Shown here: positions 24,400 to 34,683 of the stretch, in pieces
Layout: each line of letters opens with the position of its first letter
Numbering within the stretch: position 1 is the first letter of the stretch
DNA from: an uncultured Burkholderiales bacterium
GTDB lineage: Bacteria > Pseudomonadota > Gammaproteobacteria > Burkholderiales > Burkholderiaceae_C
Direction: 5' to 3'
Assembly: GCA_937927685.1 (NCBI GenBank)
Contig: CALBSC010000071.1
Span: 1-64,000, forward strand
Length of the DNA stretch: 64,000 bases
The notes under the pieces: generated by a model
What the model was told of the DNA's origin: nothing
The model's database searches: none
Seen by the model: only the letters and a program-made list of their open reading frames with translations
Made by a program: the position numbers and the translations under genes

Positions 24400-25821
24400 T
24401 TAGCCCGGCAACTCAGCCAGACCCAGTGGCTGCTTTGCCGATCGTGGACGTTGAGGGCGTCGAACCAGAGGACCGAGCGCGATCAGGACCACAAACAAAA
24501 AATAGATCTCAAGATGAAACACGAAGCTGTAACCGGTGGCCGCTGACTTCAGGGGTTCACCCAGCCAGCCCGATGTCGCCAAAGAAGCCACGATGTCGCG
24601 TATGACTCCACCCAGGGCCATGGACAGACCCGTGGCCGTGGCTTGCACGGCGCCCCAAGCCCCCAGCACCATGCCGGTGAGTTCCTTTTCAGGAATGTCC
24701 ATCGCCGCCACCAGCATGCCGACCGAGAACAGGCCACCGGAAAAACCGATCAAGCCAATGCCCAGACGGAACAAGGCGCTGGAGTCCAGCGGTGCCGAAA
24801 AAATCACGCAAGCAAAGGCAGGCAGTCCCAGCAACGCCCCGAGCGCCGCCAGGCGGCAGGCGTCCAAACCGCTGGACAGCGCACGCGCCGACACCAGGAA
24901 CGCCAGCAACGACCCCCCCGCGCTGAGTGCCGTCAACGAACTCGTGAGCCCCACGTCCAGCAACAACACTTCGCCCCCAAAGGGCTCAAGCAACACGTCT
25001 TGCATGCTGAAGGCCGACGTCCCCAGACCCACCGTCCACAGGAAGCGACGCATTTGCGGGATGGCCATCAGACGCTTCCAGTTCTGTGCGAACCCATCGG
25101 GGTCCCGGCGCCCTCGTCGCTGCCCACGCGCTTCCTGCTTCCACAGGGAGACCAGGCACAGCACCACCACCACCACGGCCGATGACTGCACCACCTGGAT
25201 GAGTCGCACCGGTGAAAAATCCTGCAACAGCCAGCCCAGACAGGCACTGCCCACCACCATGCCCAGCAGCTGCATGGCATACAACAACGCCACCACACGG
25301 GGGCGCTTGTCTTGCGGGGCAATATCCGTGGCCAGCGCCAGGCCGGAAGTCTGCGTCATCTGGATGCCGGCGCCCACCAGCAAGAATGCCAGAGCAGCAC
25401 CGATGCGGCCCGCCCAGAGATAGCCGTCACGCGGTTCGGCCAAGGCAAGCAGGGCAAAGGGCATGATCGCAAGGCCGCCAAACATCAGCAAACCGCCCGC
25501 CCACAAATAGGGCAGGCGTCGCAAGCCCAGGGGCGAGGGATGGGTGTCGCTGCGGTAGCCAATGAGTGCACGCCAGGGCGCAAAGACCAGTGGCAGCGCC
25601 ACCGACATCGCCACCCACCAGGCGGGCACACCCAACTCCACAATCATGACCCGGTTCAGCGTGCCCACCAGCAAGGCCAGCGTGATCCCAATGGCGGCCT
25701 GAAACAGGGATAGCCGCAAAAGCCGTCCGAGAGGCAAGTCATGCGAGACCGCATCAGCGAACGGCACATAGCGGCTGGCCAGTGCCAACAACCATGCGGG
25801 CGGCTTCATGCTCAGGCGCAT
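24400..25821 (-). CDS. lhaA: LhaA, LH1 assembly protein (PucC family)
   Basis: A 473-residue, 12-helix PucC/BCH2-family protein in the bchM-lhaA-puhA order that marks LhaA. LhaA is needed for LH1 ring assembly. ALLVGTLNRVMIVELGVPAWWV, WRALIGYRSDTHPSPLGLRRLPYLW and QDVLLEPFGGEVL are family blocks. I chose ATG 25821 because GGAGG lies six bases before it, giving a 10-base overlap with bchM; ATG 25809 is an alternative. Confidence 0.92.
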   Translation of the reverse strand: MRLSMKPPAWLLALASRYVPFADAVSHDLPLGRLLRLSLFQAAIGITLALLVGTLNRVMIVELGVPAWWVAMSVALPLVFAPWRALIGYRSDTHPSPLGLRRLPYLWAGGLLMFGGLAIMPFALLALAEPRDGYLWAGRIGAALAFLLVGAGIQMTQTSGLALATDIAPQDKRPRVVALLYAMQLLGMVVGSACLGWLLQDFSPVRLIQVVQSSAVVVVVLCLVSLWKQEARGQRRGRRDPDGFAQNWKRLMAIPQMRRFLWTVGLGTSAFSMQDVLLEPFGGEVLLLDVGLTSSLTALSAGGSLLAFLVSARALSSGLDACRLAALGALLGLPAFACVIFSAPLDSSALFRLGIGLIGFSGGLFSVGMLVAAMDIPEKELTGMVLGAWGAVQATATGLSMALGGVIRDIVASLATSGWLGEPLKSAATGYSFVFHLEIYFLFVVLIALGPLVRRPQRPRSAKQPLGLAELPG

Positions 25822-26531
25822 GCGCGCCTCCACTGCCAGGCCTGCGAGGTGTAGAACCCGCTGGCCACACGTTGACTGTCGCCCTCCAGCCAACCCTGCG
25901 TACCCAGTGTGTTACTCAGTTGCCGGTGCAATTCGTCCTGACGCATCGGCGCCAGCGAGGGCGATCGATCGCTGCGGGGAAACCAGCGCCCGACGCGATG
26001 CATGGCCGACAGCAGCGCAGAGTGCGGCGCAAAGGTGAACGCCATGGTTCGCTCACAACGGCCCGAGAGGGTGTCCAGCGCCCGCACCAGATCGGGCAGG
26101 TCATAGTGAATCAGCGAGTCCATGGCCACCATGTGGTCGAAATGCCCCAGCGCCGGGTCCAGCATGTCGCCACTCAGAAACTCGATCTGTCCAGACACCT
26201 GACTGGAGAGCGGGTCAGCCTCCCAACGCTCGCGGGCCAGTTGAACCAGCGTCGGCGACAGGTCAATGGCGACCACATGAGCCCCACGACTCGCGGCCTC
26301 AGCAGCCAGGGCGCCCGTGCCACAACCGGCATCCAGCAGACGCTGTCCCGACAAATCGGCTGGCAACCACGACAGCAAGGTGCTGCGCATTTGATCCCGC
26401 CCGGCGCGCACGGTGGCGCGGATACGCCCCACGGGGGCATCGGAGGTCAGGCGCTCCCAAGCCTTGGCCGCTGTGCGGTCAAAGTAGGCCTCGATCTGGC
26501 CTCGGCGTTCCAGATAGCTGCTGTGTTGCAT
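25812..26531 (-). CDS. bchM: Mg-protoporphyrin IX methyltransferase
   Basis: A 239-residue SAM methyltransferase that esterifies the C13 propionate of Mg-protoporphyrin IX before ring closure by AcsF. The SAM loop is LLDAGCGTGALAAEAASRGA (about residues 65-84), and the N-terminal YFDRTAAKAWERLTSDAPVGRIRATVRAGR is typical of BchM. The ATG at 26531 overlaps the bchL stop by one base; a TTG one codon upstream is less likely. Confidence 0.95.
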   Translation of the reverse strand: MQHSSYLERRGQIEAYFDRTAAKAWERLTSDAPVGRIRATVRAGRDQMRSTLLSWLPADLSGQRLLDAGCGTGALAAEAASRGAHVVAIDLSPTLVQLARERWEADPLSSQVSGQIEFLSGDMLDPALGHFDHMVAMDSLIHYDLPDLVRALDTLSGRCERTMAFTFAPHSALLSAMHRVGRWFPRSDRSPSLAPMRQDELHRQLSNTLGTQGWLEGDSQRVASGFYTSQAWQWRRACA

Positions 26532-27445
26532 CAATCGAACCCCAGTAAGTCAAAAATGTCGCGGTCTTTCATGGGCACAGCCGGCAGCGGGTCTGAGCCC
26601 AGCCACAGGGATGCCGCGAGGCGCATGTATTCGTTTTGCACGGCCTGAACCGCCGGGGTTGGTTCCAGCTCGAAGAGCGTGGACTTCGTCAGGCGGCTGC
26701 GACGAATTTCGTCTAGGTTGGGGAAATGCGCCATGGTCTTGAGCCCGACCACCGCATTGAATTTGTCAATCTGATCGGTCGCGTCGCTGCGGTTTGCAAT
26801 CACGCCCCCGAGTCGCACGTTGTAGTTTTTCGATTTGGCGCCGATCGCCTGCACGATCCGGTTCATGGCAAAGATCGAGTCAAAATCGTTGGCCGTGACG
26901 ATCAGGGCCCGGTCGGCATGCTGCAAGGGGGCGGCAAAGCCGCCACACACCACATCACCCAGCACATCAAAGATCACCACATCGGTGTCTTCGAGCAGGT
27001 GATGTTCTTTGAGCAGCTTGACGGTCTGGCCGACCACGTAGCCCCCGCAGCCGGTGCCTGCGGGGGGTCCACCGGCCTCGACGCACATCACGCCGTTGTA
27101 GCCTTTGTAGACAAAATCTTCCACACGCAATTCTTCGGCATGAAAGTCCACGGTCTCGAGCGCATCGATGACGGTGGGCATGAGTTTCTTGGTCAGCGTG
27201 AAGGTCGAGTCGTGCTTGGGGTCGCAGCCGATCTGCAAAACCCGCTTGCCCATTTTGCTGAATGCCACGGACAGGTTGGAGGACGTGGTGCTTTTGCCAA
27301 TTCCCCCCTTGCCGTACACCGCAAAGACCTTGGCAGTCCCGATCTTCACGCTCGGGTCCATCTGTACCTGGACACTGCCTTCGCCATCGGCGCCACGCGG
27401 CGTGCGCCCAATCTGGGACACAGGAACTGCGGTTGTTTCTATCAT
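26531..27445 (-). CDS. bchL: Light-independent protochlorophyllide reductase, iron protein BchL
   Basis: A 304-residue NifH-like ATPase that passes electrons to BchNB. The P-loop YGKGGIGKSTTSSN lies at about residues 44-57; cluster cysteines are in GTGCGGY and LGDVVCGGF. It is a paralogue of BchX at 3976-4989. The start overlaps the bchH stop as ATGA. Confidence 0.97.
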   Translation of the reverse strand: MIETTAVPVSQIGRTPRGADGEGSVQVQMDPSVKIGTAKVFAVYGKGGIGKSTTSSNLSVAFSKMGKRVLQIGCDPKHDSTFTLTKKLMPTVIDALETVDFHAEELRVEDFVYKGYNGVMCVEAGGPPAGTGCGGYVVGQTVKLLKEHHLLEDTDVVIFDVLGDVVCGGFAAPLQHADRALIVTANDFDSIFAMNRIVQAIGAKSKNYNVRLGGVIANRSDATDQIDKFNAVVGLKTMAHFPNLDEIRRSRLTKSTLFELEPTPAVQAVQNEYMRLAASLWLGSDPLPAVPMKDRDIFDLLGFD

Positions 27446-30400
27446 GCGAGTACTCCTTGTTGAACGCCTTCCAGGCGATCTTCTAATTCCTCACCGGCCT
27501 GCAACAAAGCGTTGAGGGTTTCGGCGTCCGGTTTCCAGTACTGTCGGCGGGAAGCTTCCAGCAGGCGATGCGCGACCTTGGCTGACGCGGTCGGGTTGAG
27601 CTTGGCCAATCGCTCACGCATGACAGGATCCAGCATGAAGGTCTGCGCCAACTGCTGGTACACCCAGGGCTGTACCTGACCGGTGGTGGCCGACCAGCCC
27701 ATGGTGTTGGTGAGGTGGGCCTCGATCTGCCGCACCCCTTCGTAGCCATGCTGCAGCATGCTTTCATGCCATTTGGGATTGAGCATGCGCGTGCGGGTTT
27801 CCAGCGCCACTTGTTCATTCAGGCTGCGCACCACCCCAGCGCCCTGCGTCTGGTCGCCGATGTACACGGGCGGTGCCACGGCGGCATTGCCGTCCTGCTG
27901 ATGTTTGGCCTGCAGCACGGCCCGGCTGATCCCGCCCAGGGTATCGAAATAGGTATCGATGCTGGTGACCCCCAGCTCCACCGAGTCCAGGTTCTGGTAG
28001 GTGAGAGAAACGCTGGCCAGCGTGCTTTGCAGCACGGTGTTGTTGCGCACTGGCCGCCCCTCGCGACCGTAGGCAAAGCCCTTGCGCTGTGTGAACGCAT
28101 TGCCGAGTTCGTCTTCGTTTTCCCAGCAACTGCTGTCAACCAGGTGGTTCACGTTGGCCCCATAGGCCCCTTCGGCGTTGCCAAAGACGCGCAAGGAAGC
28201 GGTTTCCATCGTGCCCCCATGCTCGGCCATGAAGGCCAGTGCATGTTTGCGCACGAAATTCATGTCCTCGGGCTCGTCGGCCGACGCAGCCAGATAACTG
28301 GCTTCGGCCAGCATGCGGATCTGTAAGGGCAGCAAGTCCCTGAAAATACCTGACAGGGTGATCACCACATCAATGCGTGGACGCCCCAGCTCTGCCAAGG
28401 GCACCAGGCTGGCACCGGCCAATCGTCCATAGGTGTCAAAGCGTGGCTGCATGCCCATCAAGGCCATGGCCTGGGCCATGGGACCTCCCTCGGATTTGAG
28501 GTTGTCGGTCCCCCACAGCACCATGGCCACGGTTTCGGGGTAGCCACTGCCGTCGTCAGCGTAGCGCTGCAACAGCCGGTCAGCCTGTCGCCGCCCTTCC
28601 ATCACGGCAAACGTGGTGGGCAACCGGAACGGGTCCAGGCCGTGCAGGTTGCGACCAGTGGGCAAGACCTCGGGCATGCGCATCAGATCCCCTGCGGGCG
28701 CCGGTGGTGTGTAACGGCCATCGAGTGCGCGCAACAGCCCGCGTGTTTCGTGGTCCTCCTGGAGCAAGCGATGAGTCTCGATCAGTTTGGTCAGGGACGT
28801 CTGCTGACTCTCGGGCAACTGCAGCAGGGTCTTGCGCAATTCAGCCTCGCTCGCCCCTTGCACCAGTTGCTCCAGCACATCGTCTTGCTCGAGCGACATC
28901 GCCTTGGCCATGGCCTTGAGCGTGGCCAGTCGCTGGGCGGGCGTGGGCAGTTGCCCCACCACATGCATGCCTTCCGGGATCAAGGTGTATTCGATTTCGA
29001 GCAGCTGTTCTTGCAGGCTCTGAATCCAGTCCAGGCTGCCCTCGTGGCTCTCGGGCACCTTCAGCGACAGCGACAGGGCTTGCTGGTGCAGCAACTCGAC
29101 CAGCAGTTGGCGTTCTTCGGACGTGGCCTGTTCCATTTGTCGCCAGCGATCCAGCGACTGCTTGATATCCAGCAACTCCTTGTACAGGCCCGATTCGCTG
29201 ACCGTGGGCGTCAGGTAACTCACCAGCGTCGCCGCTGAACGCCGCTTGGCCAGCGCACCCTCCGAGGGGTTGTTGGACGCGTACAGATACACATTGGGCA
29301 AGTCGGCGATCAGGCGATCAGGCCAGCACTTGCCCGACAAGCCGGCTTGCTTGCCTGGCATGAACTCCAGCGCACCATGTGTGCCGAAGTGCAACACCGC
29401 ATCGGCTTTGAAGTCTTCGCGCAAGTAGCGGTAAAACGCACTGAATGCGTGGGTAGGGGCAAAGCCGGATTCAAACAGCAAGCGCATCGGGTCGCCTTCG
29501 TACCCGAAGCCTGGCTGGACGGCCACCAAGACTTGTCCCAACTGAACCCCGAGCACCATCAGATGCTGGCCATCGGTGAGGTGCTTGCCAGGAGCTGGCC
29601 CCCATTGCGCTTCGATCTCGTGCAACCAGCGCTCTTGCTGCACATGCTGCGATGCCGGAATGCGGTGATGCACATTCGCCTGCATGCCATATTGCATGGC
29701 GTTGCCATGAAGCAACCGGTCACGCAAATCGTCCACACTGCTGGGCAATTCCACCTGGTAGCCTTCAGCGGCCAGTGACTTGAGGGTGTTGAAGAGCGAC
29801 TCAAACACCGACAGGTAGGCGGCCGTACCGACTGCGCCCGCATTGGGCGGGAAGTTGAACACGACCACGGCCAGCTTGCGCTCGGCCTGTTTTTTACGGC
29901 GCAAGCTGACCAAGCGCTCCACGCGTGAGGCCAGCATGGTGGTTCGCTCCGCGCAAGTGAACATGTCTTGTGCTTGTTGGGCCGCTGAGAAGGTACACGC
30001 CCGCTCACACCCATGGCAGGTCGTGCCTTCAGCGCCCGCACGGCCCCCGAACACCATCGGACCGGTGGAGCCATCGAGCTCAGGGATGGCCACCATAATG
30101 GTGTTTTCGACGGGTAACAGGCCGCGGCTCGACGCCCCCCACTGGTCCAGTGACTGGAACTCGACCGGATGCGCTGCCAGGTAAGGCACATCGAGTTGCG
30201 TCAGCACAGTTTCGGCGGCACTGGCATCGTTGTAGGCCGGCCCCCCCACCAAAGAAAAGCCGGTCAGCGAAACCAGCGCATCAATGCGGCTGCGGCCCTC
30301 GCTCTGGAAAAATTGTTCGATCGCAGGCCGTGCATCCAGGCCGCTGGCGAAGGCGGGGATCACCTGCAAGCCTTTCTCCTCCAGGGCTGTGATGACCGCG

Positions 30401-31236
30401 TCGTAATGGCCCGCGTTGCCGGCCAGCAAGTACGAACGCAGCAACAGCAATCCCACCCGGGGTTTGGACGCATCTTTGGCGCCCGGCAACAACCTGGCGT
30501 CGTGAGCGATGCGGCCTTTCATGCGCGGGTGGTACACACCCACCTCGGGATATTCCAGAACGTCCCCCGGGCGGGCCAGGGTCCGCAACTTCTCGCGCGG
30601 TCCGGCCGCATACCGCTGCACCAGCAGTTGCACCATGCTGGACATGTTCTCCTGCGAACCCGCCAGCCAGTACTGCATCACCAGGAAAAACACCCGCACA
30701 TCCTGGGCCGTGCCCGGGATGAAGCGCAGGAATTTGGGCAATCGGCGCAGCATGGCCATTTGCTTGGCCCCCGCCGTTGCCTGCGGCGCCTTCTTCCCGT
30801 CGGACTCCTTCTGACTGGGGCGCAAACGCTTGAGCAACCCCATCAGGCCGCCCGACTGCGCATCCATGCTGAACTTGCCCATCCGGGTCAATTGCATCAC
30901 CGGCGGCGCTGACATGATGCAGACCATCGCGTCACACTGCATGCGACGGGCCTGCAAGGCATCCAGCACCGGCAGGAAGTGATCCTCCATGAACAGCATC
31001 GTGCAGATCACCAGATCGGCGGTGGCGATGTCCTCGCGGCAAGCGTGGAGCGCCGATTCGTCGTCGCGCCAGGCGGCTGCGGTGTGGGTGGTAAATACCA
31101 GCCCCGGCAGTTGTTGACGCAAACCCGCCGCTGCGCGCGCAGCCGCACTGGATACGTGGTGATCCATCGTCAGCAGCACCACGCGCATGGTGGGCCGGGC
31201 TTGATCGCGCTCAGCGGCTGTAGTGAGCTTTGGCAT
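27442..31236 (-). CDS. bchH: Magnesium chelatase, porphyrin-binding subunit BchH
   Basis: A protein of about 1264 residues, the large subunit that binds protoporphyrin IX and receives Mg2+ with the help of the BchI-BchD AAA+ complex. It has the CobN/BchH-family blocks GTHGALEFMPGKQAGLSGKCWPDRLI and WGTDNLKSEGGPMAQAMALMG. I start at ATG 31236 (GGTGGAG upstream), which overlaps the end of bchB by 26 bases; ATG 31188 (MRVVLLTMDHHV) is a plausible alternative. Confidence 0.96.
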   Translation of the reverse strand: MPKLTTAAERDQARPTMRVVLLTMDHHVSSAAARAAAGLRQQLPGLVFTTHTAAAWRDDESALHACREDIATADLVICTMLFMEDHFLPVLDALQARRMQCDAMVCIMSAPPVMQLTRMGKFSMDAQSGGLMGLLKRLRPSQKESDGKKAPQATAGAKQMAMLRRLPKFLRFIPGTAQDVRVFFLVMQYWLAGSQENMSSMVQLLVQRYAAGPREKLRTLARPGDVLEYPEVGVYHPRMKGRIAHDARLLPGAKDASKPRVGLLLLRSYLLAGNAGHYDAVITALEEKGLQVIPAFASGLDARPAIEQFFQSEGRSRIDALVSLTGFSLVGGPAYNDASAAETVLTQLDVPYLAAHPVEFQSLDQWGASSRGLLPVENTIMVAIPELDGSTGPMVFGGRAGAEGTTCHGCERACTFSAAQQAQDMFTCAERTTMLASRVERLVSLRRKKQAERKLAVVVFNFPPNAGAVGTAAYLSVFESLFNTLKSLAAEGYQVELPSSVDDLRDRLLHGNAMQYGMQANVHHRIPASQHVQQERWLHEIEAQWGPAPGKHLTDGQHLMVLGVQLGQVLVAVQPGFGYEGDPMRLLFESGFAPTHAFSAFYRYLREDFKADAVLHFGTHGALEFMPGKQAGLSGKCWPDRLIADLPNVYLYASNNPSEGALAKRRSAATLVSYLTPTVSESGLYKELLDIKQSLDRWRQMEQATSEERQLLVELLHQQALSLSLKVPESHEGSLDWIQSLQEQLLEIEYTLIPEGMHVVGQLPTPAQRLATLKAMAKAMSLEQDDVLEQLVQGASEAELRKTLLQLPESQQTSLTKLIETHRLLQEDHETRGLLRALDGRYTPPAPAGDLMRMPEVLPTGRNLHGLDPFRLPTTFAVMEGRRQADRLLQRYADDGSGYPETVAMVLWGTDNLKSEGGPMAQAMALMGMQPRFDTYGRLAGASLVPLAELGRPRIDVVITLSGIFRDLLPLQIRMLAEASYLAASADEPEDMNFVRKHALAFMAEHGGTMETASLRVFGNAEGAYGANVNHLVDSSCWENEDELGNAFTQRKGFAYGREGRPVRNNTVLQSTLASVSLTYQNLDSVELGVTSIDTYFDTLGGISRAVLQAKHQQDGNAAVAPPVYIGDQTQGAGVVRSLNEQVALETRTRMLNPKWHESMLQHGYEGVRQIEAHLTNTMGWSATTGQVQPWVYQQLAQTFMLDPVMRERLAKLNPTASAKVAHRLLEASRRQYWKPDAETLNALLQAGEELEDRLEGVQQGVLA

Positions 31237-32791
31237 CGTAAAGCGTCTCCACCGTGATGAGCGTGACTCCCCGTTCCTGGGCATAACGCTCGGTATTGCG
31301 ACGCGCCTTGCCGCGCACGAAGAACGGGATTTTCCCCAGCTCTTTCTCGGCTTCCGGGGCCCAGCCGCCTGTCGCATCACCCGACGAGGTGCTGGAGGCG
31401 GTTGCAATCGAAATCTGTTCTGGCTCAGTGGTCCGTCCGGGGGCTGCGACCGGGGCCTCCTGGCGGGCACTGCCCAGGTGGGAGGGTGCGGCCGAGGCAT
31501 GGAACTCGAAATCTTCGCGGAACATGCCAAGCAAGTGCTCTTCCAGACCCATCATGAGCGGGTGCACCCAGGTGTCAAACAACACGTTGGCGCCTTCAAA
31601 ACCCATTTGCGGGGCATAGCGCGCCGGGAAGTCCTGCACGTGCACGGGCGCCGAGATGACCGCACACGGGATGCCGTGCCGCTTGGCAATGTGGCGTTCC
31701 ATCTGCGTCCCCAGAATGAGTTCGGGTTGCAGTTCGGTGATGCGACGCTCCACTTCCAGGTAGTCGTCCGTGATCAGGGGCTCCACGCCATATTGCTTGG
31801 CGGCTTCCCGCACCTCGCGGGCAAATTCGCGGCTGTAGGTGCCCAGACCCACCACCTCGAACCCCATTTCACGGGCAGCGACACGCGCAGCGGCCACGGC
31901 ATGGGTGGCATCGCCGAACACGAAGACCCGCTTGCCGGTGAGGTAGTTGGAATCGACCGACCGGGCATACCAACTGGCATGGTCATGTCGCTCGAGCTGT
32001 GCGGGCACATCGATGCCCGCCAGCGTCGCCACTTCACGAATGAAGTCGCGGGTACCGGCCACACCAATAGGAATGCAGCGGGTGAAAGACTGGTTGCATT
32101 GACGCTCAAGCCATAACGCGGTGGTCATGGCGATTTCGGGGTACAGCACCACGTTGAAGTCGGCCTCGGGCAGTCGCTTCAGGTCATGGACAGAGGCTTC
32201 CAAGGGCATCACCACGCTGATCTCGATACCCATCTCCTGCAACAAGCCTGTGATTTCGCGCAAGTCATCCCGATGACGAAACCCCAGTGCCGTCGGCCCC
32301 AGGATGTTGCAGCGCGCGGCGCGACCTGCGCGTGCCTCGCGTGGCTGGGATGGGGCGACCACGCGTCGCACCAGGTGGTACACGGTTTCGGATGCACCCC
32401 AGTTTTCCTTGCGCTGGTAGGCCGGCAAATCGAGCGGCACCACCGGCACCGGCAAGTTGAGTGCCTGTGCCAGGCCGCCCGGATCGTCCTGGATGAGTTC
32501 GGCTGTGCACGATGCGCCCACCAGCACGGCCTTGGGCTGATAGCGCTCGAAGGCCTCGCTGACGGCGTTCTGGAATAACTGGGCAGTGTCACCGCCCAGG
32601 TCACGCGCCTGGAAGGTGGTGTAGGTCACGGGTGGGCGACGCGGCAGTCGCTCGATCATCGTGAACAGCAAGTCGGCGTAGGTATCCCCCTGCGGCGCAT
32701 GCAAGACGTAATGCACGTCCTTCATGGCGGTGGCCACCCGCATCGCACCGATGTGGGGAGGGCCTTCGTATGTCCAGAGGGTCAATTGCAT
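31211..32791 (-). CDS. bchB: Light-independent protochlorophyllide reductase subunit BchB
   Basis: A 526-residue NifK-like subunit that with BchN reduces ring D of protochlorophyllide without light. The N-terminus MQLTLWTYEGPPHIGAMRVATAMK is diagnostic, and a C-terminal protochlorophyllide-reductase domain follows a Ser/Ala-rich linker (IPFFVRGKARRNTERYA). AGGAG precedes ATG 32791, 10 bases after bchN; earlier in-frame starts lie inside bchN. Confidence 0.96.
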   Translation of the reverse strand: MQLTLWTYEGPPHIGAMRVATAMKDVHYVLHAPQGDTYADLLFTMIERLPRRPPVTYTTFQARDLGGDTAQLFQNAVSEAFERYQPKAVLVGASCTAELIQDDPGGLAQALNLPVPVVPLDLPAYQRKENWGASETVYHLVRRVVAPSQPREARAGRAARCNILGPTALGFRHRDDLREITGLLQEMGIEISVVMPLEASVHDLKRLPEADFNVVLYPEIAMTTALWLERQCNQSFTRCIPIGVAGTRDFIREVATLAGIDVPAQLERHDHASWYARSVDSNYLTGKRVFVFGDATHAVAAARVAAREMGFEVVGLGTYSREFAREVREAAKQYGVEPLITDDYLEVERRITELQPELILGTQMERHIAKRHGIPCAVISAPVHVQDFPARYAPQMGFEGANVLFDTWVHPLMMGLEEHLLGMFREDFEFHASAAPSHLGSARQEAPVAAPGRTTEPEQISIATASSTSSGDATGGWAPEAEKELGKIPFFVRGKARRNTERYAQERGVTLITVETLYDAKAHYSR

Positions 32792-32801
32792 GCCGTGTCT
32801 C

Positions 32802-34091
32802 CTAGGCCACCAACTTGAGTCGACGGTTGAGCGGACGACTGAACAGGCCCGCCAGATCGCCCGCTTGCTCGTACCCCTGGATGGGCGTGAACACGAGTTC
32901 AATGGCCCATTTGGTGGTGAACCCTTCGGCCTCCAGCGGATTGGCCAAGCCCAGGCCGCACACCACCAGATCGGGTGCGGCTTGCTTGCAACGGTCGAGT
33001 TGCGGGTCCACATGCTGCCCCTCTGTGACCCGGGTTCCCGAGGGCAAGAGTGCCAGCTCGGGGGCCAGGTGCTGGCGATGCAGATAGGGCGTTCCCACCT
33101 CGGTGAGCCGCATGCCCAGCTCGCGGTGGAGAAAGCGTGCCAGTGGCACTTCGAGCTGCGAATCGGGGAAGAAGAACACACTGCGTTCGCTCAACAGCGC
33201 GCGGTGTCGCGACAAGGCCTGCTCGGCGCGTTGGCGCGGGGCTTGTGTGGCCTCGAGGACGCGTTGTGCCGGCACGCCCCAGGCAGTGGCCGCTGCCTGC
33301 AGCCACTGGGTCGTGCCCTCAACACCGAGCGGAAACAGGGCCGGCACATGCTGTGCGCCACGCGCCTGCAACGCGCGGGTGGTATCCGCCAAAAAAGGCT
33401 GGGCCAGCAGGAAGCGGGTGCCGGGCCCGACAGCGGGCAATTCGGTGCTGCGCCGGGGGGGGAAGAAATCCACCTCGTCGATGCCAATGGCCTTGAAGAG
33501 GCCCCGCATCTGGTCTTCCACCACATCCGCCAGGCTGCCGACCACCATGAGCCGTTGACCCACATCGTTTCGGGCCGGCAACTCGGGGACCAGTGACGCC
33601 AGACAGGCGTCCTCACCCTGGGTGAACGTGGTTTCGATACCGCTGCCGGAATAATTCAAGACCCGCACCTGCGGGTGATGGGCGCGCGTCAAGCGTTGCG
33701 CGGCACGCGAGAGATCGAGCTTGATGACCTCGGAAGGACAAGAGCCCACGAGAAACAGCAGCTTGATGTCCTGGCGCCGGCTCAGCAACTCGGACACCAC
33801 ACGATCGAGTTCGTCGTTGGCATCCGCCAGACCCGCCAGGTCCCGCTCGTCAATGATGGCCGTGCCGAAACGGGGCTCGGCAAAAATCATCACACCTGCC
33901 GCGGACTGGATCAAGTGGGCGCAGGTGCGCGATCCCACCACCAGGAAGAAAGCGTCCTGAATTTTGCGATGCAACCAGATGATGCCGGTCAGGCCGCAGA
34001 ACACGGCTCGCTGCCCTCGTTCGGTCTGCACGTCCAGGTCACCGCAGCCGCTTGCCGCGTTGACGGGATGCAGGGGAATGACCGTGCTCAT
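32802..34091 (-). CDS. bchN: Light-independent protochlorophyllide reductase subunit BchN
   Basis: A 429-residue NifD-like subunit. Its three cluster cysteines are in FCGLTGIIWLH, SRTCAHLIQS and VGSCPSEVIK; BchB supplies the remaining ligand. The LNYSGSGIETTFTQGEDACL block is typical. The start overlaps the bchF stop as ATGA, so bchF, bchN, bchB, bchH, bchL and bchM form one leftward operon. Confidence 0.96.
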   Translation of the reverse strand: MSTVIPLHPVNAASGCGDLDVQTERGQRAVFCGLTGIIWLHRKIQDAFFLVVGSRTCAHLIQSAAGVMIFAEPRFGTAIIDERDLAGLADANDELDRVVSELLSRRQDIKLLFLVGSCPSEVIKLDLSRAAQRLTRAHHPQVRVLNYSGSGIETTFTQGEDACLASLVPELPARNDVGQRLMVVGSLADVVEDQMRGLFKAIGIDEVDFFPPRRSTELPAVGPGTRFLLAQPFLADTTRALQARGAQHVPALFPLGVEGTTQWLQAAATAWGVPAQRVLEATQAPRQRAEQALSRHRALLSERSVFFFPDSQLEVPLARFLHRELGMRLTEVGTPYLHRQHLAPELALLPSGTRVTEGQHVDPQLDRCKQAAPDLVVCGLGLANPLEAEGFTTKWAIELVFTPIQGYEQAGDLAGLFSRPLNRRLKLVA

Positions 34092-34624
34092 GCGCCATCT
34101 CCTGGTTGCAACAGGCCGGGCACGCCCGCTGCATCAGCGTGCATGGTGACCTGCCGTCTGGCAGCTTTCAACTTCAAGAGGAATTGGGTGGCATTGATGG
34201 CATACGCCGCGTAGGCAGCCAGCGCCAGAAACAGCAGTGCACGAACATCCAGACTGTCTTGCAACCAGGCCACGAGGTACAGCGTGTGCAGCGCCAGCAC
34301 CAGCATGCTGAAAACGTCTTCCCAGAAAAAGGCCGGCGCAAACAGGTATTGGCCAAACACCACCTTTTCCCAGATGCAACCCGTCACCATGATGAGATAC
34401 AGCAGCGCTGTTTTGGCCATCACCGACCACAGGGCCAGCGTCTCGCCTTCTCCGGTCAGCAAGCAACGCACCACCAGGCCGGCACTGATCAGGCACACCA
34501 GAAATTGCAAGGGCGCGAGCACGCCCTGAACCCAGGTCCAGGCCGTGGCATCCCGACGAGCGCGTTGCTCGGGCGTGTACAACCCTGCTGGCGGCGTGAG
34601 CACCTGAGGACCCGATTGCGACAT
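34088..34624 (-). CDS. bchF: 3-vinyl bacteriochlorophyllide hydratase
   Basis: A 178-residue membrane protein with four predicted helices that hydrates the C3 vinyl group, ahead of BchC. YTPEQRARRDATAWTWVQGVLAPLQFLVC, IWEKVVFGQYLFAPAFFWEDVFSMLVLALHTLY and INATQFLLKLKAAR are conserved BchF segments. ATG 34624 is used; a longer frame to 34675 would run into the promoter. It is the first gene of the long leftward operon. Confidence 0.95.
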   Translation of the reverse strand: MSQSGPQVLTPPAGLYTPEQRARRDATAWTWVQGVLAPLQFLVCLISAGLVVRCLLTGEGETLALWSVMAKTALLYLIMVTGCIWEKVVFGQYLFAPAFFWEDVFSMLVLALHTLYLVAWLQDSLDVRALLFLALAAYAAYAINATQFLLKLKAARRQVTMHADAAGVPGLLQPGDGA

Positions 34625-34654
34625 GCATACCCTTTTGGCATTAGTGACCGGCCC

Positions 34655-34683
34655 ACTGTAGTCAACTGGCGGCATAGTGTCAA
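34655..34683 (-). promoter_or_regulatory. Promoter of the bchF operon
   Basis: On the minus strand, TTGACA (34678-34683) and TACAGT (34655-34660) are 17 bases apart. The -35 box is inside a PpsR-type operator, so repressor and RNA polymerase would compete. Confidence 0.55.
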